From Fimbriiglobus sp. (lineage in GTDB: Bacteria; Planctomycetota; Planctomycetia; Gemmatales; Gemmataceae), in NCBI GenBank assembly GCA_022841795.1, contig JALHQU010000021.1:1-58428 (forward strand): a DNA stretch of 58,428 bases, written 5' to 3'. Under the pieces are notes generated by a model. That model was not told the origin of the DNA, searched no databases, and was given only the letters and a program-made list of their open reading frames with translations. Positions 49,501 to 57,278 of this stretch are shown piece by piece. Positions within the stretch are counted from its first letter, which is position 1. Every line of letters starts with the position of its first letter. The translations under genes were made by a program, and so were the position numbers.

Positions 49501-50666
49501 TCGGTGAACTGGCGATCGGAGTGGCGGCGGGCGGGCTGGTACTCGGGACGGGGCTGGTCGGATGGCGGGCGGTCCGCCGCCGCGGGCTGAACCGCTGGCT
49601 GTTGCCGTACCTGCTGTCCGCCGGCAAGCGGAAAGCACCACGGCCGGGCGAGCCGGTGGACCTGATCCTGGCGGTGTGCGACCACTACGAGCCGAAGCGG
49701 GGCGGGGCGACGATGGAGAAGGCGCGGGCGCGGGTGCAGCAGTGGGTGGACGACTACCCGCGGCTATTCGACCGCTTCCGCGACGCGGAGGGGAAACCGC
49801 CGCAGTACTCCTTCTTCTACCCGGCCGACGAGTACGAGCCGGAGCTGGTGGACATGGTGGCCGGGCTGTGCCGCCGCGGGTACGGGGAAGTGGAGATCCA
49901 CCTGCACCACGACAACGACACCGCGGACGGCCTGCGGAACACCCTGCTGGAGTTCAAACACACCCTGCGGACCCGGCACGGGCTGCTGGGCACGGACAGT
50001 CGGACGGGCGAGACGGTGTACGGGTTCATCCACGGCAACTGGGCCTTGGACAACGCCCGGTGCGACGGCCGCTGGTGCGGGGTGAACAACGAGTTGGACG
50101 TGCTGCGGGAGACCGGCTGCTACGCCGACTTCACCCTGCCGTCCGCCCCGAGCGAGACCCAGACGCGGAAGATCAACAGCATCTACTGGGCGGTGGACGA
50201 CCCGACGAGGCCGAAGTCGCACGACACCGGGTCGGACGTGGGGGTGGGAGATAAGCCGGATAACGGGCTTCTGATGATTCAGGGGCCGTTACTGATGAAC
50301 TGGAATAGGAGAAAATGGGGGATTTTTCCGGGTGTAGAGAATTCATCCTTGCAAGCGAATCAGCCCCCGGATACAGTAAGACTCGCTAATTGGTTGAAGG
50401 CCCGAGTGGGCGTGCCCACTCACCCCAACTGGTTCTTCGTAAAGCTGCACACGCACGGCGTGTGGGAACCCAACCAGGACGTGCTCCTCGGCGAGCCGAT
50501 GGTGAAGTTCCACCAGATGTTGCAGGAGCGGTCGGTGGCGGACCCGAACTTCCGGGTCCACTACGTCACCGCCCGCGAGATGGCAAACCTGGCGTTGGCC
50601 CCGAGCGGGGTAGCTCTCCCAACGCAGGCGGTTCGGAATTCGCCCTACTCGGCCCCGGCCGAGTGA
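49497..50666 (+). CDS. Polysaccharide deacetylase-like protein
   Basis: This 389-residue protein has an N-terminal membrane anchor (LAIGVAAGGLVLGTGLVGWR). The catalytic domain shows a NodB-like pattern: LILAVCDHYEPKRGG, PQYSFFYPADEYEPELVDMV, EVEIHLHHDNDTADGL and YGFIHGNWALDNARC. The His-Asp pairs would bind a metal ion. With the GT2 partner immediately upstream, a synthase plus deacetylase pair for an amino-sugar polymer is a reasonable inference. About 160 bases near 50245-50400 use unusual codons (AGG AGA AAA) and are AT-richer. Its C-terminal 25 residues occur again as a fragment at 51532-51617. The start is GTG 49497. Confidence 0.82.
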   Translation: MIGELAIGVAAGGLVLGTGLVGWRAVRRRGLNRWLLPYLLSAGKRKAPRPGEPVDLILAVCDHYEPKRGGATMEKARARVQQWVDDYPRLFDRFRDAEGKPPQYSFFYPADEYEPELVDMVAGLCRRGYGEVEIHLHHDNDTADGLRNTLLEFKHTLRTRHGLLGTDSRTGETVYGFIHGNWALDNARCDGRWCGVNNELDVLRETGCYADFTLPSAPSETQTRKINSIYWAVDDPTRPKSHDTGSDVGVGDKPDNGLLMIQGPLLMNWNRRKWGIFPGVENSSLQANQPPDTVRLANWLKARVGVPTHPNWFFVKLHTHGVWEPNQDVLLGEPMVKFHQMLQERSVADPNFRVHYVTAREMANLALAPSGVALPTQAVRNSPYSAPAE

Positions 50667-50670
50667 CTCT

Positions 50671-50679
50671 TAAGGAGGT
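50671..50679 (+). promoter_or_regulatory. Perfect Shine-Dalgarno sequence
   Basis: TAAGGAGGT is fully complementary to the 3' end of 16S rRNA, six bases before ATG 50686. Most genes in this window have far weaker sites, so strong expression of this surface protein is suggested. Confidence 0.85.
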
Positions 50680-50685
50680 CGCCCG

Positions 50686-51498
50686 ATGAAGTTCATTCGC
50701 GCGGTAGCCGTTGCTGCCGCCCTACTGGTTGGCGTCACCGCCAGCCAAGCAGGGTTCGAAATCAAGTTCCAGTCAGGATCTAACACCACACCCAACGTTA
50801 GCCTGATGTCGCTCGGTTCTGATAGTGGCGCGGGCTGGTCCTACTCTGGAAGCACCAGTTCCAGCGGTAGCAACACCATCGCACAGTTCTCCACGCTGAA
50901 CATCTACGGTTACAGCATCGACATGGTCGCCGTGAGGACGAATTCTCCGACCGGCAACCCCGGCCAACTCAAGCTGTCATCGCTGACGATCAAGCGTCAT
51001 ACCTACTTCGATGCCAGCGGCGTCGGCAACGAGAGCGGCGGTACACTTAGCAGCAGCAGCCTGCAAATCGCATTCTCGGCGGACGGGTACCTTAAGCCCG
51101 ATGTGAATCGCTACATGAAGACCATTTTCTCCGGCCAGTTCGACGGCGCTGCCACTACCGGCAACGCAGTGTTCACATCGACATACGACCAGAGCAACAC
51201 CCTGTTCGGGTCGAGCAGTTACACCGCAACCAAGACCACCGACTACAACAACCCTTTCTCTGGGACGGTGTTCACAACGCTTCCTGGCGGCACAGGAGCG
51301 TACTCGCTGACCAACGTGATGGACTTTACGAATTTCGGCATCGGCGACTCTCATGTGTTCTCAAGTGGGACGATCGACACCCTTATCCTCCCAGTGCCGG
51401 CTCCGGCGGGGCTGGTGCTGGTGGCGCTGGGCATCCCGGCCCTCGGGCTGCTCCGCCGCTTCACCCGCAAGACCGCGGCCGACGCGGTCGTCGCGTAA
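50686..51498 (+). CDS. Exported surface protein with VPxP-type C-terminal sorting signal
   Basis: This 270-residue protein has a signal peptide (AVAVAAALLVGVTASQA) and a Ser/Thr/Gly-rich mature part. It contains FQSGSNTTPNVSLMSLG, then VRTNSPTGNPGQLKLSSLTI. A segment near residues 85-160 resembles the Hcp1-type family seen in exported PEP-CTERM proteins (SLTIKRHTYFDASG, then YMKTIFSGQFDG). The C-terminus reads LPVPAP, then AGLVLVALGIPALGLL, then RRFTRKTAADAVVA. The last 27 residues are almost identical to those of the next gene. The perfect Shine-Dalgarno site and the low-GC codons distinguish it from the neighbouring enzymes. Confidence 0.85.
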   Translation: MKFIRAVAVAAALLVGVTASQAGFEIKFQSGSNTTPNVSLMSLGSDSGAGWSYSGSTSSSGSNTIAQFSTLNIYGYSIDMVAVRTNSPTGNPGQLKLSSLTIKRHTYFDASGVGNESGGTLSSSSLQIAFSADGYLKPDVNRYMKTIFSGQFDGAATTGNAVFTSTYDQSNTLFGSSSYTATKTTDYNNPFSGTVFTTLPGGTGAYSLTNVMDFTNFGIGDSHVFSSGTIDTLILPVPAPAGLVLVALGIPALGLLRRFTRKTAADAVVA

Positions 51499-51531
51499 CG
51501 GAACCAACGCGGGCTTGTCGCCCGCATGGAA

Positions 51532-51617
51532 GGCAAACCTGGCGTTGGCCCCGAGCGGGGTAGCTCTCCCAACACAGGCGGTTCGGACTTCGCCCCACCC
51601 AGCCCCGGCCGGGTGAC
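51532..51617 (+). pseudogene. Duplicated 3' end of the deacetylase gene (duplication scar)
   Basis: 59 bases from 51532 match 50582-50640 with two differences, and similarity continues through a TGA codon to the next Shine-Dalgarno site. The fragment still reads ANLALAPSGVALPTQAV, the C-terminus of the deacetylase-like protein, but has no start and no upstream body. A 29-base GC-rich insert separates it from the following ribosome site. It marks one joint of a tandem duplication. Confidence 0.8.
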
Positions 51618-51647
51618 ACACCCAGCCCGCCCACGGCGGGTGCATAT

Positions 51648-51656
51648 TAAGGAGGT
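51648..51656 (+). promoter_or_regulatory. Perfect Shine-Dalgarno sequence (second copy)
   Basis: TAAGGAGGT followed by CGCCCG and ATG 51663, the same arrangement as at 50671. It belongs to the duplicated segment. Confidence 0.85.
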
Positions 51657-51662
51657 CGCCCG

Positions 51663-52574
51663 ATGACGAAGTACCTGATGATGGCGGCGGTCGCCATCAC
51701 GCTGGGCCTGGGCGGAAACGCCCTCGCAGCCCCGACGTTCACCGTGAACGGTACCACTGCTTCAGGCTTCGCCAACGTCACCGGCGTCGCTCCCGGTTCG
51801 ACGACCGGTGGCGGACAAGCGAACCAGGGTAGCGCGTTCTACTGGGCCGGGTATTCGAGCGACACCGGGCAATTCGGCAGCGGGAGCCCGGATCCGACCA
51901 GGTCCGCCACTGTGGGCAACTTCCTGACCAGTACGGGTGCCTGGGGTGGGGGAGGCACCGTTGGTCACCCTCCGAAACCCGGTCTCGGCCTCACCAGCCT
52001 ACAGGCATTCGGCACGACCGCGTCCAGCGGTCACACCGCAACGGGGATGACGTACGGGGTGTCGTCCGTCACCAGCGGCTTCACAATTCGGGTCGAAGTG
52101 GCCGGACTTGCTGGCTCGAACCAACTGTGGTACCGCCAGGGCAATATTCTGAAGAAGATTTTCGACGGGAGTGATTCTTCGACCTCTGGGCCGAAATCGA
52201 TCGTCATTACTGATGAGTTCGAACTCTACCTGATTCGTGGTGTTTCTGGAGACACCATCGACCTGGGTACCAATCCCAACGCGCTGGACGGCAAAGAGTG
52301 GGCGCGTTCCACTGGTGGTTCCAACAGTCCTGGCGATGGTCAACACTTCGCCAGCTTCCGCGATGCCGGTGACGAGAGCACAATCTACACGGGCATTGAG
52401 GACATCGTTCCGCTCTCCGGGTCCGACAAGGACTACAACGACATCGTGATCTCCATGTCGATCGAAGAAGTGCCGGCCCCGCCGGCGCTGGTGCTGGCGG
52501 CGCTCGGCATCCCGGCCCTGGGGCTGGTCCGCCGGTTCACCCGCAAGACTGCGGCCGACGCGGTCGTCGCGTAA
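51663..52574 (+). CDS. Exported surface protein, DUF4114-like, with VPxP-type sorting signal
   Basis: This 303-residue protein has a signal peptide (MMAAVAITLGLGGNALA) and a Gly/Ser/Thr-rich mature part. The stretch IEDIVPLSGSDKDYNDIVIS near residue 255 is the D-x-DYND motif of DUF4114-type domains, which are common in PEP-CTERM proteins and may bind calcium. The C-terminus is EVPAPP, then ALVLAALGIPALGLV, then RRFTRKTAADAVVA. The mature part is unlike that of the preceding gene, although both ends of the gene are shared, so recombination has exchanged the middle or it has diverged. A hairpin terminator follows. Confidence 0.85.
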   Translation: MTKYLMMAAVAITLGLGGNALAAPTFTVNGTTASGFANVTGVAPGSTTGGGQANQGSAFYWAGYSSDTGQFGSGSPDPTRSATVGNFLTSTGAWGGGGTVGHPPKPGLGLTSLQAFGTTASSGHTATGMTYGVSSVTSGFTIRVEVAGLAGSNQLWYRQGNILKKIFDGSDSSTSGPKSIVITDEFELYLIRGVSGDTIDLGTNPNALDGKEWARSTGGSNSPGDGQHFASFRDAGDESTIYTGIEDIVPLSGSDKDYNDIVISMSIEEVPAPPALVLAALGIPALGLVRRFTRKTAADAVVA

Positions 52575-52605
52575 ACCGTCCCGCCACACCCGAGTGGCAA
52601 ACCCG

Positions 52606-52634
52606 ACGCCCGGGCGATCCGATCGCCCGGGCGT
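52606..52634 (+). terminator. Hairpin terminator after the VPxP genes
   Basis: A near-perfect palindrome with stem CGCCCGGGCGATC (52607-52619) and GATCGCCCGGGCG (52621-52633), extended by an A-T pair. In practice the loop would open to about five bases. GTTCGTCG follows, with few T bases. Confidence 0.65.
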
Positions 52635-52690
52635 TCGTCGTGACGTAGAATCCCCGATACCCGAAGGGCGGTTGGCACCCTCTCCAATCG

Positions 52691-52896
52691 AACCCCCTCC
52701 CGCGCTCGCCTGCGGCGAGCTTGCCCTCCCCCTGACAAGGGGAGGGGGAAATGCGGCCTCACGCTGGCGGTCTTCCCCTCTCCCCGTTGGGGAGAGGGCA
52801 AGCTCGGCGAAGCCGAGCGCGGGAGAGGGGTTCTGAAAAGACCCCCCGGCTCGCCTCGCTCCGCTCGGCGATCCACCCTCCCCTGACAGGGGAGGG
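52691..52896. repeat. CCCTCCCC/GGGGAGGG repeat block
   Basis: Three small hairpins (52724-52746, 52776-52798, 52876-52896) of the CCCTCCCC type. The first two lie within a larger imperfect palindrome, in which 52691-52728 pairs with 52789-52832 and contains GCGAGCTTGCCCTC. It fills most of the gap between the VPxP genes and the TPR gene. The same wording occurs inside the GT39 gene at 19911. Confidence 0.75.
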
Positions 52897-52937
52897 GAAA
52901 TTTGACTCACCCCCGACGCACACCCGGTTCGCTCGCC

Positions 52938-55900
52938 ATGCGCTTCTCCCTCAACTGGCGGTTCCTGATCGTCGTCGCCGTTCTGCTCGGCGGCGGGCTG
53001 GCCGCCCTGCACTTCGTCCACCGGGCGCAGCTGAAGAGCCTGCCCGCCGCCTACCTCCGCCAGGCGGACGCCGCCCGCGACGCGCAGAACGGCGAGGACG
53101 AGTCGAAATACCTCCAGCGGTATCTGCTCGCCCGCCCGGACGACCTGGACGCGAAGGAGCGGTGGGTGCGGCTGTACGCCAACACTGCCCGTGGCAGGCT
53201 GAAGCCGATGCAGACCGCCTACCTGGCCATCGACGACCTGCTCCGCCGCGACCCCGGCCGGGACGACCTGCGGCGGTTCGCCATTGACTACGCCATCGAA
53301 ATGCGGGCCACCAAGGAGGCGGACGAACACATCACCTTCTTGCTGAAGAAGAACGACCAGGACGGGGAGTTGCTGCTCAGGCAGGGCATGTGCCGGGACA
53401 TCGAGCGGAAGTACGACGACGCGACCAAACAGTACCAGGCGGCGTACAGGGCCAAGCCGGACCTGATCCGCGCCTACACCCTCCGGGCGTTCGTCCTGCG
53501 GGAAAAACATCCGCAGCTGCAGCCGGTGGAAGCGAACAAGGTGATCGAGCTGATGACGGCGAACAACCCGGCGAACCCGTCCGCCCACCTGGCCGCCGCC
53601 GTGTACTGGCGGAAGTACGACAAGCCCGATCTGGCGCGGGCGGCGGTGGCCGAAGCCCGCAAGCTGGCCCCGGACGACCTGCGGGTGATCACCCGCACGG
53701 TGGAGGATTTGCTCCAGGACGCCCGCACCGCCCGCACCGACGGCAAGCCGGCCGAGGCCGAAGCCCGGTTCGCCGAGGCGCGGGCCGAACTCGACCGGGC
53801 GGCGAAGCTGCACCCGAAGGCGGTGGACATCCACCTGACGCGGGCGCGGGTCGAAGCCACCGCCCGCGGCCCGGCCGAGGCGGTCAAGGCGCTGGCCGCC
53901 GGGCTGGCCGCCCTGCCGGACGACACCACCCTGCTGGGCGAATCGGCGGACTATCAGATCAAGGCGAAGGACGCGGACGCGGCCACCGCCACCCTGGACC
54001 AGTTGGAGAAGCTGAAGGTGCCGGCGAAGCAGTTGGCCCTCCAGCGGGCGCGGGTGAAGATGCTGCGGCAGGACTGGACGGAGGCAGCGAAGCAGCTCGA
54101 AAAGGTGCGGGACGAGGCGGTCGGCAACCCGGCCGTCGTGCGGGAGGCCAGCCTGTACCTCGGCCAGTGCCTGGCCGCCACCGAACAGCCGGACCGCGCC
54201 CTCGACGCCTTCGCCCGCGCCCTCCCGGACGACAGCACCGACCCGTTGTGGGTGGACGCGGTCATCGGCCAGGCGGACGTGTACCAGACCCTCGGCCGGA
54301 CGGACGACGCGCTGCGGGCGTTCCGCAAGCTGCTGACCCCCGACCGCCCGTGGGTGTGGCTGCCGATCGCCCGGCTGGAGGCCGAGAAGGCGGTGCGGGC
54401 GAAGGCCGCCGGCACCCCGCCGGACTGGCGGGCGACGGAGGAGGCGGTGCAGATGGCCGCGCAGGTGTTCCCGGACAGCGTCGAGGTGAAGCTGATGGCC
54501 GCCCAGTTGCTGGCGGTCAACGGCAAGCCGGCCGAGTCGCGGAAGGCGATCGACGACCTGTTCGCCGCCCGGCCGAAGGAGCCGGCGGTGTGGCGGGCGA
54601 AGGCGGAGGCCCAGTTGTCCACCCCGGGGGAGGGGCTGGCGGCGGCCCTCGCCACCGTGGAGAAGGGGCGGGCGGAACTGGGCGACCCGATCGAACTGCG
54701 GCTCCTCCAGGTCCTCCTGACGGCCAACCCGAACGACCCGCAGGCGGCGGCGAAGCTGGCCGCGCTGGCCGACGGGCTGGACAAGTACCCGCCGCCCGCC
54801 CGCCTCCGCCTGACCCGCCGGCTGGCCGAGGCGGCGGCGGGGGTGAACGCCCGCGACCTGGCCGGGAAGCTGTGGGCGGACGTGCTGAAGGTGAAGCCGA
54901 ACGACCTGACCGCCCTCCAGCAGCGGTTCGACCTGGCCCGCCAGGCGAACGACGAGGCGGGCATGGGGCAGGCGCTCGAGGCCGTCCGCAAAGCCGACGG
55001 CGAGACCGGGGTGGCCACCCACGCCACCCTCGCCGCGTACCTGATCTGGCGGGCGGAGCAGAAGAAGGACCCGTCCGGCCCGCAGGCCGACCTGAAGGAG
55101 GCGCTCGCCCACCTGGATGCGGTCGAGAAGGGGCGGGCGGACTGGCCGTCGGTGCCGCTGACGAAGGCGGTGGTGTTCGAGCTGCTGAACCGGCCGGACG
55201 ACGCCCTGAAACAGTACGAGCGGGCGAAGAGCCTGGGCGACACCCGGCCGGCGGTGCTGCGGCAGATGGTCAGCCTGCTCGCCCGGAAGGGGCGGTTCGC
55301 CGAGGCGGACGACCTGTTCAAGAAGTTGCCGGCGGAGGTGCGGGCGGACGCGGACATGCGGCGGATGCCGGCCGAGTTGGCCCTCGGGGCGGGGGACGCG
55401 AAGAAGGCGGTCGAACTGGCGAACAAGGTGGTGCCGGCCGACGCGAAAGATCCCGCCGACCTGCTCTGGCTCGGCCGCCTGCTGTTGGGTGCCGGCGAGC
55501 CGGCGGCGGCGGAGAAGCCGCTCCGCGCCCTCGTCGGGCAGAAGCCGGACGCGGCGGACGAGTGGCTGCTGCTGGTCGAGAGCCTGGCCCGGAGCGGGCG
55601 GCGGGCGGACGCCGAGGCGGCCCTGGCCGAGGCGAAGGGGAAGGTGAAGAAGGATGTGGCCGCCCTGGTGGACGCGCTGGGGAACGGGGTGCTCGGCAAG
55701 GCGGACGAGGCGAAGGCGGCGTTCGCCCGCGCCCGCACCGAGCAGCCGGCCAGCGGGACCGTGCTGACCGCCGAGGCCAACTACCTGACCGACACCCAGC
55801 AGTGGGCGGCCGCCCGCGAGGCGTGGGAGCGGGTGAAGACCCGCCCGGGGGCCACCGACGAGGAGAAGCAGGCGGCCAACCAGATGCTCGCCATCTGCGT

Positions 55901-57167
55901 GGCGTCCGACCCGGACCACGACACCGCCCAGAAGGCGGTGGCCATGCTGGGGGCGGACTCGGCCACCGACCGGCGGGCGCGGATCCACGTCCTGTCCGTC
56001 CAGCGGGACCGGGCGAGCAAGCTGGAGGCGATCAAGCTGCTGGAAGCCGACCGCGACCGACTGGTGCCGGCCGAGCGGTTCCAACTGGCGGTGCTGTACA
56101 ACCAGGTGGGCGACCGCGGCGGCGTGCGGCGGACGATGACCGAGCTGCTGCGGGCGAACCCGGACGGCCGCCTGTACCTGGCGTTCTACGCCACCTGGCT
56201 GGTGGAGCAGAAGGAGTTCCGGGAGGCGGAACCGCGGGTGAACAAGCTGGCCGAACTCGAGCCGGAGGCCGTGCCGACGGCCGAACTCCGCGTCCGCGTG
56301 CTGGCCGGGCTGAACGACACGGCCGCCGCCCGTGCGGCGCTCGCCAAGTTGGCCGGCCGGCCGAACCCGCCGCTCGGCACCCTGGCCGCTCTGGCCGAGG
56401 AGGTGGGGCTGATCCCGGAGGCGGAGGGGTACTTCAAGAAGCTGGTCGAGGCGAACCGGGCGAAGTCGCCCGAGGTGGAGGTGCTGATGGCCGGGTTCCT
56501 GGCCCGCCAGAACCGGCCGGCCGAGGCGCTGGCGGCGTGCGAGGCGGCGCTCAAGGCCGGCCGGAAGGTGGTGGTGTGCCAGGCGGCGGTGGAGGTGCTG
56601 ACCGCCCTCGCCGAACCGACCGCCGACCAGTTGGCGAAGGTGGGCGGGTGGGTCGAGGACGCCCGCCGCGGGGCGACCGGCGGCGAGCAGGCCGAGTTCG
56701 CCCGCCAGTTGGCCTACGTCCGCAACCTGCAGGGCAAGTTCGACGACGCCATCGACCTGTACCGCGGGCTGTCCGCCGGCGACCGCCCGGACGCGTCCGT
56801 GCTGAACAACCTGGCGTACCTGATCTCGGCCCACGGCAAGCGGCACGACGAGGCGCTCGCCCTGCTGGCGACGGCCAAGAAGTCGGCCGGCCCGCTGCCC
56901 GAGCTGCTGGACACCGAGGCGACCGTGCTGACCGCCCGCGGGTCGAAGGACGACCTGAAGGCGGCCCGCGACCTGCTCAAGCAGTCGATGGAGGGCAACC
57001 CGACCGCGGTCGGCCAGTTCCACCTCGCCCAGTTGGAAGAGAAGGCCCAGGACAAGCGGGCCGCGGCGGCCGCCTGGCGGGAGGCCGTCCGGTTGAAGCT
57101 GAAAAAGGCCGACCTGCACCCGCTGGAGTGGCCGGCGTTCCGGGCGATGGAGGCGGCCAACAAATAG
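52938..57167 (+). CDS. Very large membrane-anchored TPR protein
   Basis: This 1409-residue protein has one N-terminal membrane segment (FLIVVAVLLGGGLAALHFVH, about residues 9-28) followed by an almost continuous alpha-helical solenoid of tetratricopeptide-like repeats. Typical units are DDATKQYQAAYRAKPDLIRA, PDRALDAFARALPDDSTDPL and FDDAIDLYRGLSAGDRPD. Helical pairs of about 34 residues continue to the end, which would give about 35-40 units. Exosortase loci of other bacteria often contain a large TPR protein (PrsT), so a scaffold role in polymer assembly is possible. ATG 52938 is the start; a TTG 36 bases upstream is less likely. No catalytic motif is seen. Confidence 0.9.
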   Translation: MRFSLNWRFLIVVAVLLGGGLAALHFVHRAQLKSLPAAYLRQADAARDAQNGEDESKYLQRYLLARPDDLDAKERWVRLYANTARGRLKPMQTAYLAIDDLLRRDPGRDDLRRFAIDYAIEMRATKEADEHITFLLKKNDQDGELLLRQGMCRDIERKYDDATKQYQAAYRAKPDLIRAYTLRAFVLREKHPQLQPVEANKVIELMTANNPANPSAHLAAAVYWRKYDKPDLARAAVAEARKLAPDDLRVITRTVEDLLQDARTARTDGKPAEAEARFAEARAELDRAAKLHPKAVDIHLTRARVEATARGPAEAVKALAAGLAALPDDTTLLGESADYQIKAKDADAATATLDQLEKLKVPAKQLALQRARVKMLRQDWTEAAKQLEKVRDEAVGNPAVVREASLYLGQCLAATEQPDRALDAFARALPDDSTDPLWVDAVIGQADVYQTLGRTDDALRAFRKLLTPDRPWVWLPIARLEAEKAVRAKAAGTPPDWRATEEAVQMAAQVFPDSVEVKLMAAQLLAVNGKPAESRKAIDDLFAARPKEPAVWRAKAEAQLSTPGEGLAAALATVEKGRAELGDPIELRLLQVLLTANPNDPQAAAKLAALADGLDKYPPPARLRLTRRLAEAAAGVNARDLAGKLWADVLKVKPNDLTALQQRFDLARQANDEAGMGQALEAVRKADGETGVATHATLAAYLIWRAEQKKDPSGPQADLKEALAHLDAVEKGRADWPSVPLTKAVVFELLNRPDDALKQYERAKSLGDTRPAVLRQMVSLLARKGRFAEADDLFKKLPAEVRADADMRRMPAELALGAGDAKKAVELANKVVPADAKDPADLLWLGRLLLGAGEPAAAEKPLRALVGQKPDAADEWLLLVESLARSGRRADAEAALAEAKGKVKKDVAALVDALGNGVLGKADEAKAAFARARTEQPASGTVLTAEANYLTDTQQWAAAREAWERVKTRPGATDEEKQAANQMLAICVASDPDHDTAQKAVAMLGADSATDRRARIHVLSVQRDRASKLEAIKLLEADRDRLVPAERFQLAVLYNQVGDRGGVRRTMTELLRANPDGRLYLAFYATWLVEQKEFREAEPRVNKLAELEPEAVPTAELRVRVLAGLNDTAAARAALAKLAGRPNPPLGTLAALAEEVGLIPEAEGYFKKLVEANRAKSPEVEVLMAGFLARQNRPAEALAACEAALKAGRKVVVCQAAVEVLTALAEPTADQLAKVGGWVEDARRGATGGEQAEFARQLAYVRNLQGKFDDAIDLYRGLSAGDRPDASVLNNLAYLISAHGKRHDEALALLATAKKSAGPLPELLDTEATVLTARGSKDDLKAARDLLKQSMEGNPTAVGQFHLAQLEEKAQDKRAAAAAWREAVRLKLKKADLHPLEWPAFRAMEAANK

Positions 57168-57188
57168 CCTCACCCCTGCGGCGTGAGG
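57168..57188 (+). terminator. Weak hairpin after the TPR gene
   Basis: CCTCAC (57168-57173) pairs with GTGAGG (57183-57188) around a nine-base loop, immediately behind the stop codon. The stem is only six bases, so the call is weak. Confidence 0.3.
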
Positions 57189-57278
57189 AAATCGGCCGCT
57201 CGCCGGTAAAAATTCATCCCCGCCGGCGGCGCAACCGATACTAGCGATACGGTACGACCACCGACGGGGAGAGCAGGG

